From Fasciolopsis buskii (lineage: Eukaryota; Platyhelminthes; Trematoda; Plagiorchiida; Fasciolidae): a stretch of 64,000 bases of DNA. The position numbers were made by a program, and so were the translations under genes. The stretch is from the NCBI GenBank assembly GCA_008360955.1, contig LUCM01009888.1, forward strand, positions 271,764-335,763. Direction: 5' to 3'. A model generated the notes under the pieces. It was not told where the DNA came from, made no database searches, and worked only from the letters and a program-made list of their open reading frames with translations. Positions 34,995 through 46,079 of this stretch are shown piece after piece (the first letter of the stretch is position 1; every line of letters begins with the position of its first letter).

Positions 34995-37900
34995 CCGGCA
35001 ACAGTCCAGAAGATTCTACAGTTGCACTGGGACAGAATTCAGCTTGATACTGTTCACGTTGTATCTATACGTGTGCGTTACAGATCCACATACCCCCAGT
35101 TACGTGAAGTTTGTTCAGTTTGCGATATCTATAAATCCTATAGTGCGCGCACGAGATACACCAAACCATCGTAAAACCTAGATCCTGAAACTAAATATCC
35201 TAAATTTCTATAGTAGTAAGAATGGCTCCTAGTCACTAAAAAGTTGTATGCTTAGAATAAATCGCGGATTTTTGTCACAATTCCATCATTATGCTTTATT
35301 TGCGTATTTTAATGTCTGAAATTTCTACTTGTAACCATATAAAAAAGATCCATTAGTCACTGTTATTTCGTAGCTGTCTTGCGCCATCTTCATTCTCACC
35401 TGTTGACCTCTGGTTGTCAAGTTGTCAGGACCGCGTCCACTTCGAAAAGCGCATCACGGATTGGAGTCTATCCATCTACGGTCAGTCTTGCATTTTGACA
35501 GCACCCAGTGACCGATAGTCCCTTCCAAAAACGTATCTACGTTGTTGCATTAGAATGAAAAGAATAGAAAATATAATGGCAAAAGAAGAAAAAGGAGCAA
35601 TTTTATTGTCATTTTGCATCGTTCTATGGTTCAAGGAAGTGGTATTTCGATTTAGCCTTCGGTTCTGATGCTTTCTCAGGTGCTGTTTTAGCTGCCAGTT
35701 TCGATTTACTTTCAAGTACAAGGTGCCCGTGGATTTCAAAGAAAATCATCTTTCGTCAAATGCTCAAAGGTAACCGAGGATTTCGCGGGACGCGATGCAA
35801 CTTCTTGTTCGGTGTACTTACTTGAAGAGGGCAATTCGCTGAGAGTAGACTCGAGACACACACCATAGGCACCTAGTTGTATATCCGTTCTATTGAGTAA
35901 AGTGATTCTACTTGTCTTTGAAACATTTTAGTGAAAAAGATTAAAGTAAATTTGCAGCATTATTTATGATTACCTTGATATGGATACATATGTCGGTCTT
36001 TTCCTCCATATTTGACCAAAAATCGAATGGCGTATTAGTTCACTCTCTTACGAAGTGATCTCATTGCCTTATGTTAAACATATTCCTGGGAAATAATTAT
36101 TCTTAGGGCGTTCGCTTTAGATTTTGGTTAGGTTTCACTTGCCTCTTCGACATGTTTGCGTTTGGTAAGCGGCAGTTTCAGAATAGGCCGACGTCCACCG
36201 AATTGGTTCGTTTGATATATACTTTACTTCATATTCCTAGTCGAAACTTCGTCCATTCACAAAAGTATACTATGGCACTGCATGGCAATATCAGAGGAGT
36301 AAATGAAAATATTCAGTAAATCAACTAGGGGCAGTATTCAAGCAATCTCATTCTCATTTTTTTAAGGTTTGCACAATCGTATACTAGTGACGACAGACAG
36401 AATTTAGAATATGGTTTGCAGATTACACCATGAAATCTTAATGACTTCTAACGTACGTGAAAAGAAACTGGGAAACAGCAGTTAACTCCTGAAAGAAAAA
36501 AAATTTGACAAAATTCGATCGCGCTTTTTTGTATTAGTGGGGGCGTAGGCTCGCTTTACTGTCACTTGTTGCAGTGTCACTATGGGTAAATTTACCAAGT
36601 TAGGTAAAAGTCCACCACTGGAATAAGTTTTACTCGTTTTAGATGAAGCTTCATAGACTGTGGTTTGAGACGGTGATTATTCGATGTCTGAAACTTATTG
36701 TAACACTACTCTCAATTATGTGCTCGACTATTCCATTTGTGAGCTCCGTCATGGTCCAGTTCAGTTCATTTAAGATGAACTTGTTATCTGCATGCTATTG
36801 GTGAAAACTGCAATTTGCATGACCTATTTAAATTTAAAAGTCACGATATACCATGTTTTGTGAACCTGAAAATATCGTGAAGGAAAATTTCTACTTCTTT
36901 GTGTCTCCTTGCATAATAAAATAACGTCGAAAATTCTGCCATCAAATATAATGTGATTACGGTCTTTGCAAAGCAATATTAATCAATGCAAAAGTTCTTT
37001 TCCGAAACTGCCATTTCACTTCTATCCTCTAGACAATTTTGCCCTAAACAATAATTAGCAACTACTTTTTGGTAGAACATTAACGATTCCTTTATGTTGG
37101 CTTTTAATAATGACAAAGCTGCTATTGAATTTCATGAATATCCTGTTCAGTATTCATTTGGCCAAGCCATAAAGTCATCACCCGTCGAAAACAAGCTGCC
37201 GTTGATCGTTACACTTGTATCATATTAGCCATTCAGTGCTGAGTGTGAACGCACATAAAAACAAAGTACTAAGGACTGGTGAGTGACGCTTTTCCATTTG
37301 TTGTTTTATGTGTGGAGTACTTTGAGGTGTTCATTGCGTCATTTTATGTTCCTTTTCCGGCTTCCTGTCCCAATTTCCGTGATCCCCAATCTCATCCTGG
37401 GCATAGATTCATTGACCTGCCCATTCATACATGTAGCGTCTTGGGACCGATAAATGGGGGACCTTTCGGTTTGGCTTCCTTGTAAACTATGGTTACAGTG
37501 ATATTAGACTGAGTTATGTATTTTCCATTTTGTACTCTCGCTAGCCAGCTAACAAGAATGCTTCTGCTGTGTATTTGGGGACGAAGGGATAATTTCTCCT
37601 CAGACTCCAAATTGTAGCTAGGATTGGCTTGCCGGCTAATTTCACTCATCAATAACAAACAAACCGGAATGTGACTTTCATCCGCAAGTGCATTCTGGTG
37701 GATCATTTCCGATTCGCGTTCGCACCCTTTGGCCCACCCTCGACTACCCAATTTTTTGGATGTTTCAAGCCTATTTCAGCACTCAAACTGCCGAGACGAT
37801 CCATTTATTGACGTATGCGTACCTACGTATGTGCACACGCGCACACAGATACACTACTCCATGATGGATTTAGTGATGAACAAATTGCCCGTGGACGATC

Positions 37901-40900
37901 GAATCTCCATGATTAAGAACGTAGCACTTGGCAGGTGCTCGCTGAGAGAATTGGTTTTCCGAACTTTTATTATTGCTTTTGCGCAGTATATTTCTTATTG
38001 CCTAACAATAGGGGCGATCATTCGAATCCTAGTTTCTACATTACCAAGCTACAAACGACCACAAATAACATAATACAACCTCACGCTAATAGTTAGTTCG
38101 CCCTGGTACTCGGGTTTAGATGTGCGAATGCTGACGTAATACAGCTCAAGAATGCTTACTCTCTTGGGGTGTGGTGAGTGAAATCTACCCGTTTTTTCAT
38201 GCCGACGAAGATAATGTAAGTGATATAGAAGCTCGTAGAACGATAAGATGTTTGATCCGGTTTGGGTCAACAGTAGTGTTCAATGCATCCCTCGAAGATT
38301 TCTTCTTGGTAGCTACCATCTAGTTTCTCAGTATGTCCACAACTTGTGGGAAAATGATATAGGTTAGCGCTAAAATTCACCCAAGAAAGTGCATTCGGTT
38401 GAAGTGAGCAACCCCTCCGCGAGAACATGCTCTCAAGTTGCAGGAATGGGTCCTACCTAATGGGGACGAATAAAACTTCACAGAATAATGAAGCAGTAAC
38501 TCAGATAAATGGAAAACACAAATTTAATTATTGTTCACGGATTCCTGCCAAAATTTTAAGTTCACTGGTGACTATCACTATATGAAACAATATATCCGAA
38601 CAGGAGAAAAACGTTGCAGATGCAGAATCACGAGATTTAGGTAGTCTTTTTTTCCTCAGCCAACTGCTTAAAGTACTTCATTTTCCGTTATCTTTAGGCA
38701 AGCAGAACGAAAAATCCAGGTGTGACTGAAAAAACGACTAATTGAATGAATCCAAAATTATCCGTTCAATAAACATTCCAAAATATTCCTTTTGCTCGTC
38801 TGCACTAAGTTGTATCCAATAACACGCAATGGAGCCTGTCTTTAGACCGTGAAATCAACAAGTAGAAAGTCATGTGAGACTACGAAATGGGCTACAACCA
38901 CTACGAAGTTGAAGTTCTTTAAGGAGAAACCGAAGTAGGCTATGTAATCTCAGGCTTATATTGGAACCCTTAACTTTTAGTCCCTCAAGTTCGCATTAAG
39001 ATAATTACTCCGCATTAAAAGTTGAATTGTCATACTGGCGGAGCACACATCATGAATGAATCTATCATCAGACTGACAACACTGATTTCATATGCACACA
39101 TAACCACTGCAGCTTAAAACTGACTGGTCCTGCTTGTGAATGAACTGTGGATCTGCAATCCTTCGGTGGGTTTGTGGTATGTAGACCAAGAGTAACGAAC
39201 TAAACGCACACTATGGTCAACCACTGAAAGTTGGAGGAATAACACGGAGCACTAATCACAAAGTATTACTCCTTGGCTGGATTCCAATGCCAATAAAAGT
39301 TATCGATCATTGTTGTCAGTGATATAAACCCTTGAAATGCTTTTAAAAGCTGAAAATTACCAAAATAACAACGCCGCTGGGAAACAAATTGCGTTTAGTA
39401 GCTTGCACGTTGCTAAGAGGAACATTAATCATCACAAGTAGGTAGTGCATATATGAAAGGGAAGACAAAATTGAATGCGTTACTTTCCCAAGCTACTGAT
39501 TTTCTTTCATACTCCAATGATTGGCGTAATAGAAAGGTGGCTTTTTTCAAAAATAGGTAAGGTCAAAGACTTCAATGGAAATATGCGCACTATGTAGAGG
39601 AATCGGTGCTTACTAGCCGTGAACCTTTGGTTGGAAATTATTGAGGTCGACTTGTAATGTCAAACAGATAAAGCAGAAAAATTTAGACGTGAACAGGGTA
39701 GAATGGAGTGAATTCACCATATACTATATTAATCTAGTGTCGAACCAATTCCCTCAATAACCTGTCTAACAGTGCTGAGTCATGGTCTATCTATAGTGAG
39801 GGTGACATGAAACTGATGTATTTTCAATATAAATGTGAGATTATTGGCTTAACCATGAAACCGGCCTAAAGAAAATTTACGAAAACAGTCATCCTGACCA
39901 CGAAGACCGCCGACATTGCAGACGAGCTGACGTTGCCGCTCTGGTAACAGAAGAAGCAGCTGTGATCTGGACGCAATGGTTTACAACCATAAGGCCCTAA
40001 CACACAACTCATTGAACTATAATCATGTCAATGATAAAGACTATCGAACAGGTACGATTTAACTGAATACTGAGGTTGCCGTAGCACAAAATAACTTCAG
40101 CTCTCGGAAGTCCAGAAACGTTTTTACCTCTCTGTAAGCATAGAACCCACACTTAGTGAGTACACGATACCTCATCTCACGGTCGAAAAATAGATTCACA
40201 TCCGATACTCATATAAAACCAAATACCCAGGTAACGCACTAAATATTATACGCTCACGAATGCCACAAAAGTAAGCCCGAACACATCGTTCTTTCCCAAA
40301 GTCAAAGAATGTAGCTTGAGTAAATTTTGTTCACGGCCGCCGATGTGCTGCTACAGATGTTCGCTGTCACTATTGTAAATATATGTACGTACGGCAACGT
40401 ACCTTTCTGCAGTTGCCTCCCTCCCCAGAATATGAAACCACTGGGATGATGCTCATTTTGTTAACTGTATACATAACTTATGTAAATGAGTGTCAATCTC
40501 CACGTGTCTTACTTGTCGGTTCATGGCATGAACGTTCTAGAACTTTTTGAAAATTTAGCTCAATAGAGTTGTTATGAACAGCTTAAATAATAGGAAATGG
40601 TTTTATGGAGCTTGTACTCACACTCCGCAAGGAAAGTCAGAATCTCGCTGTGTCACTTATGAGAAATGCTAAGCTGGGTAAAACTGGTCATCGCAAAAAC
40701 TTCCGAGTATACATTAACTGGTGCTTATTCCAGAATACGTTTCATTATTTGCTTGATTGTTTAGGTAGAAGTAAACTACCGGATTTCAAGTGATTAAGAA
40801 GACTCGTGGTCTGAGGATTCCTTTCTGTACTTTCCGGCATTTAATTTCGAAATTGAAGGGTTTTTTGAATAATAACTAAGTTTGGATTCTAGACAAAGCT

Positions 40901-43000
40901 TAAAGTTATTTCATCGAAAGTTTTATGCAGGTCGATTTTCTGAGTTCGACATATCTAGTACTAAAACCCCATAATCTATGTCATATTATTCCAAAGAAAA
41001 GCATAGTCCAAACATTTTTGTTTGGATTAATTTCGGCAAAATGTGCTGCTATTTCAAAAACCGGCGTATTTAAAACTGTTCAAAATGACTGTGTTTCGGT
41101 TTTAAATCCATGAAAGGTCGGCTGTTTTAGATTTTACTGGATGAGAAGCGTGTGAAGTCACATAGGCTTAAATCGTTCCTTTGTAAATCAGCATTGTAAC
41201 TTAGTTTTCATCCTAAGTGGTTTTATTTGCGATTTTCATAAACTGGTGACAACTCTAGATGCCTCCTGGTGTTTAGATAACGGGTCACTGATAATTAAAA
41301 TGTCCGCATAATTACGCTGTTGGTGATGTTTAGGAAATTGCATTTCCTTGTTAGACGGCAGGGATAAAAACATATTTCTATTGGTTGCGAGGTCAACTAT
41401 TCCTTGGTTTACTCATTTGATAAGCGATGTAAATGGGACAGGTGTCCCAATACAAACTGGAGCTTCCACACACCTGGGCGGTGTGGACAATCTTCAGCGT
41501 TAATTTACCTCATGTGACAAATACGGATAATCAAATAGATTACAAGACCTGCAGAGTGATATACGTGATACGACCAAACTCACCTAAAGCCATTTGCTCA
41601 CTGTATTTAGTGATATTAAAAGCCGTGGCTATCAGAGTGCTGAAAGCGCACCTCAATCTCGAAAATCTACTGGTGAATTCTATCCTCCGATCAGGGCTCC
41701 GAGCGGGTACGGGTTCAAAACAGACAGGCCTCATGTTTTGTGAGCCATCCATATCCTTTTTCTGAACCTCTGCTGATGACAGCTATTTCCTGTGTGAATA
41801 CATTAATTACCTATTGACCAGTCAAATGCGATTCTTTGCATATTCTGACATTCTGTATCCCTCTTTTCTTCCCATGTGCAGCCATATCAACCAAAGGAGG
41901 AAACCATCGACAAACAACTTCGTTCTCCAGTCGTTATGCTCTCCTTTTGACGACTTTCATTAAACTGAATATATATCTTGACCTCTAAAAACTCAACGTG
42001 GTATGCTTCGCTTTTGCCTCATTCTCCACCACCAGCAGCAGAGTTATTTCGAAAAATATTATGAGTAGATGTTTGACAAATTACAACGCAACATCATGTA
42101 GCTTTGTGCTTTCCTGATGAGTAATTTATTTAGGAATACCTCGAGTTCTTTCAAAGTTGTACATCTCCCTGACTTTCTGATTTCTGTATTACTAGCCCAA
42201 ATAATACTATCCCATTCACCATGTACCTTTTACTTTCTTTTACAATGTCATTTCTGCTACCCAAAGGTCCACTGCATATTTACGGATTAATTACAGTTGA
42301 ACTAATTGGAGAATAGTTATTTTCAAGCTAGTGTGTTCAGGTGAAATTAACATTATTTAAGCTGTACGTTCCATCACTGACAATTGCAGTTTCACATATA
42401 AAGGCTCTAACGGGTAAACGATAAAAACAGCTAGTGGTAAGTGCTAGGGTAAGCGTCAACGCTAACCGACAATAGGCCAAAATTTCCAGCACAGCCACAT
42501 ATACAGTCAAGCTCCACAGTAGTCGCTTGTCTCTTCTCCCATTTCAGCTCTTCGCGTGAATGTTTAGTCTTATTCTATCTCAAGACTGAGTTGGTGATCT
42601 AATCCACCGAGAGGTAGCGAACGCAAAACAAAAAAAGACAGCGGTAACCCAGGTAGCTGAGCAGAGCTGTGTTTTGATTTGGTAAAATAGCAAAACGGTA
42701 TACAATGATAGTGATATGAGAATTAAAGTTTGGTGAGTGTATGAGTGTCACAGAACTCCCGTCTAGAACAACGGGAATCGCGGAAACTGGAAGGCAAAAA
42801 TGCCCGACAGCAAACGAAACGCTGTTCTTTGTCATTCATTCAATGCGGAATGCTCAACCTTCTGCTAGAACGAGCCTTACGTGGTGGGACCTGAACTTCG
42901 CCGGCCGTCTGTATCAGAAATGGTGTAATGGTGTGTCATATGGGTTCTGAGTTTGAGGGAGAGACCAAGATGTGAAATGGCTGAGACAAAAGGTGGTCAA
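34995..43000. other. Eight kilobases with no recognised feature
   Basis: A+T-rich sequence in which I found no transposon motif, RNA gene or convincing exon on either strand. The largest open frames are 37425-37751 (minus), 37729-38073 (plus) and 41433-41765 (plus). They show no family signature and start at non-ATG codons or in poor context, so I leave them out. This could be an intron or spacer. Confidence 0.4.
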
Positions 43001-43029
43001 CTGACGAAAACAGGTTTGGACAGGGAGGA

Positions 43030-43900
43030 AACTTCTATGAATGTCACTTTAAGTCGGTCGACGCTGACCGATTGGTGAAAGCTTCTGCGATTACTAATAA
43101 TGATATTTGTCTTCAAGGGGAAGCAAACCGTGAGACCTACCATGAGGAGAATGTGTTGGTTCACGATCACTATCAACACGAACGAAAACAAAACGACATG
43201 AAGATGACACAAGAGGAGTATTTTGAATACTATACTCAATGGGGGGCAAATACTGAAAAGTTGTCCCTTAAACGAGCGACGAGAGATGAAGGATTGGGGT
43301 AGCTGGGTGCGGCAGTGCTGATCGTGTCACTAGGGGGACGAGATGAAGAGCCTAAAATGAGTTCCTCAGTTGGTATGCACTTTAAATCCTTCAAGGCGGT
43401 GCTACCGATACCTAGAAGAATTAATGGTAATCGCTACAACCACTTGGCTGGTGACATGGCCATAATGACAGCCTCCAGCTGGTGGTGGAAACGTTTGACG
43501 GGACTGAGTGATATGCCGTTTTGTGGATGTGCTCGCAGCCGAGCATCCGGAGTAAACTACGGAACGAAATTGATGTGAACTGGGAGCCGCCAGTGAGCGT
43601 AACCGTTTCAGGCACGAACGAAGCAAATCGCATTTCCATAAACGCCTGCACTGCTGATTCAGAAGAAGTCTCCTTGACAGGGACAGCGTGCGATCACCGG
43701 GTAAAACGACCAACACAAGTAAACGCTTGCGTAAAACTGCTGGGCGGATGAACCAAATCGCTGTGAATGTGTCTAAAATGACCATCAAGCAAGGAATATG
43801 TTCCACCCTGGGTAACAGTGTAGTGATGAACTTTAGAAAGCGGACTAGATCGACAACACGACCCAATTATGAACGTCTTTGCACATGCTAAGCTAAACAT
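43030..43900 (-). pseudogene. gypsy integrase (degraded)
   Basis: In element order: a C-x-R-S-S-x-x-S-K-V-H block, F-R-H-I-H-S-D-L-V (catalytic D1, usual form F-x-H-I-H-V-D-L-V-G-P), T-C-V-G-R-F-T-R, then TGGSQFTS in place of the T-D-R-G-x-Q-F-x-S block. Catalytic Asp D2 has therefore become Gly. An R-M-L-G-C-E-H-x-H-K-T-A-Y-H-S block follows. The C-terminal end VSVDRLKVTF is at about 43040-43080. Frameshifts separate the blocks. The D2 change alone would block strand transfer. Confidence 0.75.
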
Positions 43901-44279
43901 AACGATGAGTGACCAATTTAGTGTGGAGCTAATATACGGTGGGAAATGGAGTGAATAAGATCAAAGATGACTCGACGAAATGCCAGCGGCACAGAAAGAT
44001 GAGACTACTCTGTGGAAATTTTAAAAAGCTCATCTTATCCGCGTGGAATAATGGTAAACAACAAGCTTCAAACGTGAATGAGAGTGCAAATGTTGGAAAT
44101 CAGAAACGAAAGGTTGGGTGGTTGCAGTGTCTTCCAGGTATTTTTGCGGGGCAGAAGATAAATTATGTGTGCGACTGCATGATACGCATCAGCAACAACG
44201 TTCTTAAGGCCTAAAACGTTTCGGATAAAGAATTAGAATCATAAAATAAAGTCCAGTTGGTGTTTTTTCTTCGGACAGT

Positions 44280-44560
44280 AGTTATCCGAGGCCTTGTGAA
44301 GTGCATGACCTAGTGGCATAGGATAGGCGAGAATCACAAAAGTGCGACCGTCCAAAATGTGGCGAAAGTGTTTCACCTCCAGGTCGAATGCCAGTAATTC
44401 TTCTCCGAAGATGTTGTACGCCGGAGTTGCTGCGAAAAACCAAGGGTGATGTGACAGAGTCCGTGAACCTACTGCTGCAAATCACCAACTTACTTTGAAA
44501 TATTCGTTTTAGGTACGCGGTTAGCATTTTCATCGAATTTCAGGCGAACAAAGGAAGTCG
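44280..44560 (-). pseudogene. gypsy RNase H fragment
   Basis: ELLAFDLEVKHFRHILDGR is the clear RNase H block (usual form E-L-L-A-V-x-x-A-x-K-H-F-R-H-x-L-E-G-R). It keeps the catalytic Glu and is followed by a degraded F-x-I-x-T-D-H-K-P-L in which the D-H is lost. It lies directly downstream of the RT on the element strand. It would degrade the RNA template during cDNA synthesis. Confidence 0.7.
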
Positions 44561-44619
44561 CTTGGGCCAACGCACTTGAAAGGTTCTGTTGTTTCCGTCG
44601 TGAACACAACGTTCTCGTG

Positions 44620-45375
44620 GTGTCCGCATAACAAGTCGGTGGTTGGATGTAGAGAGAAGGGTATGAAATGTTTGTAGTAGTTAACGGTTTTCAAGAATCG
44701 TCGCAAACCTTTCACAGGCTCAAGCATAGGGTAGTCTTTGATGGCACTAACATTATTTGGCAATGGAAAAACTAGGTGCCAAAAGAAATTAAGTTCTGTG
44801 ACACCAAAAACACATTTGAATGGATTGATACACATGCCCGTAGAGAAAAGAGAAGAAAAAATCTTCCGGATGCTGAAAATGCTCGGTCTTAATTGCATTG
44901 GAGACAGGGATATCACCATCGTGTGCAAATGCAGAGTTGATCCCTCTCGAAACTGTATTTATGAGGTGCTGGAAGGTTTGGGTGAATGTTCTCAGTCCGG
45001 AAAACAGGGGAACAAACTCTAAAAAGTCAGAACGTGCAGTAATTGTGGCCATAGAGACATCCTTCGGGGCAGCCGAAATTTGGTAATAGTCTGTGGCCAT
45101 GTCAATTTAGAGAAATAAACGTGTACCGGACAAATGAAGAGAAAAATTATAAATGTGTAGCACTGGCTAAGTGTCTGGAATTGAAACACTTTTCAGGGCA
45201 TTGTAATCACTAGAAGGCTTCTAGTCTCCGGAAGTTTGTTTTTGAATCGTGTGAAGTACCAGAGTACGGGGACTTATTAAGGGGCTTATGATCCCAAGAG
45301 CCAGCATATGGCTAAATTCGACCTTGGCTACTAGTAGCTTCTCCGTAGTGGTTGGTCTAGGGCGATTGAACATTG
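44620..45375 (-). pseudogene. gypsy reverse transcriptase (degraded)
   Basis: The N-terminal block EKLLVAKVEFSHMLALGII lies at about 45290-45350, then come S-G-D-x-K-P-S-S-D-Y-N-A-L and S-I-P-D-T. After a stop, ATDYYQIS (motif A, first catalytic Asp changed or displaced), LRTFTQTFQHLIN (motif B) and FAHDGDIPVSN (motif C) follow. The normal motif C is F-x-Y-x-D-D; here the Tyr is His and the first Asp of the pair is Gly. Next come K-C-V-F-G-V and LRRFLKTVNYYKHFIPF, the F-L-G-x-x-N-Y-Y-R-R-F-I block. The polymerase is certainly dead. Confidence 0.8.
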
Positions 45376-45484
45376 GTAGTGATTTGATGCATGAATCCAT
45401 GGTTCTTTTCCGAGATTACAGTTAGAGGACCAGTGATTTGAGGATATTTGGCCAACAATGACGCTTAAATGTCGGGGGTCGGTA

Positions 45485-45610
45485 GAGGTGCACGAGTCCC
45501 AAAGGAATTGATGGCTTTATCTTTTGCCGCAAGGGCCGTTCCGTTGTCACTCAAGTATTTATTCACTTCAAAGAGCAGACCGAAGCTTGTCATTGAGCCT
45601 AAATCTAAAA
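45485..45610 (-). pseudogene. gypsy aspartic protease fragment
   Basis: The minus strand reads DLGSMTS at about 45586-45606, the position of the D-T/S-G active-site triad with Thr changed to Leu. About 25 codons later an A-K-D-K-A-I-N-S-F-G-T-R stretch matches the A-x-N-G-x-x-I-x-T-F/Y-G-T-R block of retroviral-type proteases. It would have processed the polyprotein. The Thr-to-Leu change would probably inactivate it. Confidence 0.5.
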
Positions 45611-45901
45611 TTTTATGAAGGTGTTTGCCAATAGGAAATACCTAGAAGCAACATCCTTGAAGACGGAGGTCAAGTGCAACAGCCGGTCCAAGAACGTTTA
45701 AATTGTTGAACTAATCCTAAAACACCTGTTAAGGGACCTTTGTGCATGGACTAAAGATCATCATACTCATAGCTACCTGGACACCAACTGACCCATTGGT
45801 GCACGTGAGAGGTATGCTCTAGTCTTCAGGGATTCCACAGTCCTATGTTGCGTCGAGTTGTGGCATTCGACCAACTCTTTCCATCCTTCGCCGTCTTCAT
45901 T

Positions 45902-45959
45902 GTGAATGATATAATGTTAATAACAGCGTTGTTGGTATATGTAATACGTCAACGTTTCG
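45902..45959 (-). repeat. Inverted dimer, left arm (Penelope-3'-end-like)
   Basis: Its reverse complement occurs at 46010-46069, with about ten differences including two single-base indels. The shared unit on the element strand begins CGAAACGTTG and ends ACATTATATCATTCAC. The spacer of about 50 bases holds a perfect 7-bp hairpin. This resembles the 3'-terminal segments of Penelope-like elements as I remember them; no Penelope ORF is attached here. Confidence 0.8.
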
Positions 45960-45990
45960 ACTACCTTGGGTAGTCTTTCTCAAGGCAGGT
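45952..45990 (-). ncRNA. Possible degenerate hammerhead motif between the inverted arms
   Basis: On the minus strand TTGAGAA stands where CTGATGA would be, followed by A, a perfect 7-bp stem (GACTACC, loop CAA, GGTAGTC at 45959-45975) and GAAAC. Stem II and the GAAA block are right for a hammerhead, but C3 and G8 are changed and one extra A is present. Hammerheads are known in Penelope-like elements. I rate this as a decayed relic at best. Confidence 0.3.
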
Positions 45991-46009
45991 TTTGCGATTA
46001 AAAACTTAT

Positions 46010-46069
46010 CGAAACGTTGGCGCGTTACATCTACCAGCAGCTCTGTGTTACTAACATTATATCATTCAC
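46010..46069 (+). repeat. Inverted dimer, right arm
   Basis: This is the partner of 45902-45959 in the opposite orientation. Both arms end ATTATATCATTCAC pointing outwards, so the two units are joined head to head. Confidence 0.8.
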
Positions 46070-46079
46070 GATTAAAACC

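Larger units (their letters stand above)
43030..45610 (-). mobile_element. Decayed Ty3/gypsy-type LTR retrotransposon pol region
   Basis: On the minus strand the domain order is protease, reverse transcriptase, RNase H, integrase, which is the Ty3/gypsy order. Each domain is supported by its own motifs in the separate entries. Stops and frameshifts are frequent throughout. I could not find gag or either LTR, so the element's limits are only those of the recognisable coding part. It may be close to the CsRn1-like elements of trematodes, which is a guess from host range rather than from sequence. Confidence 0.8.
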
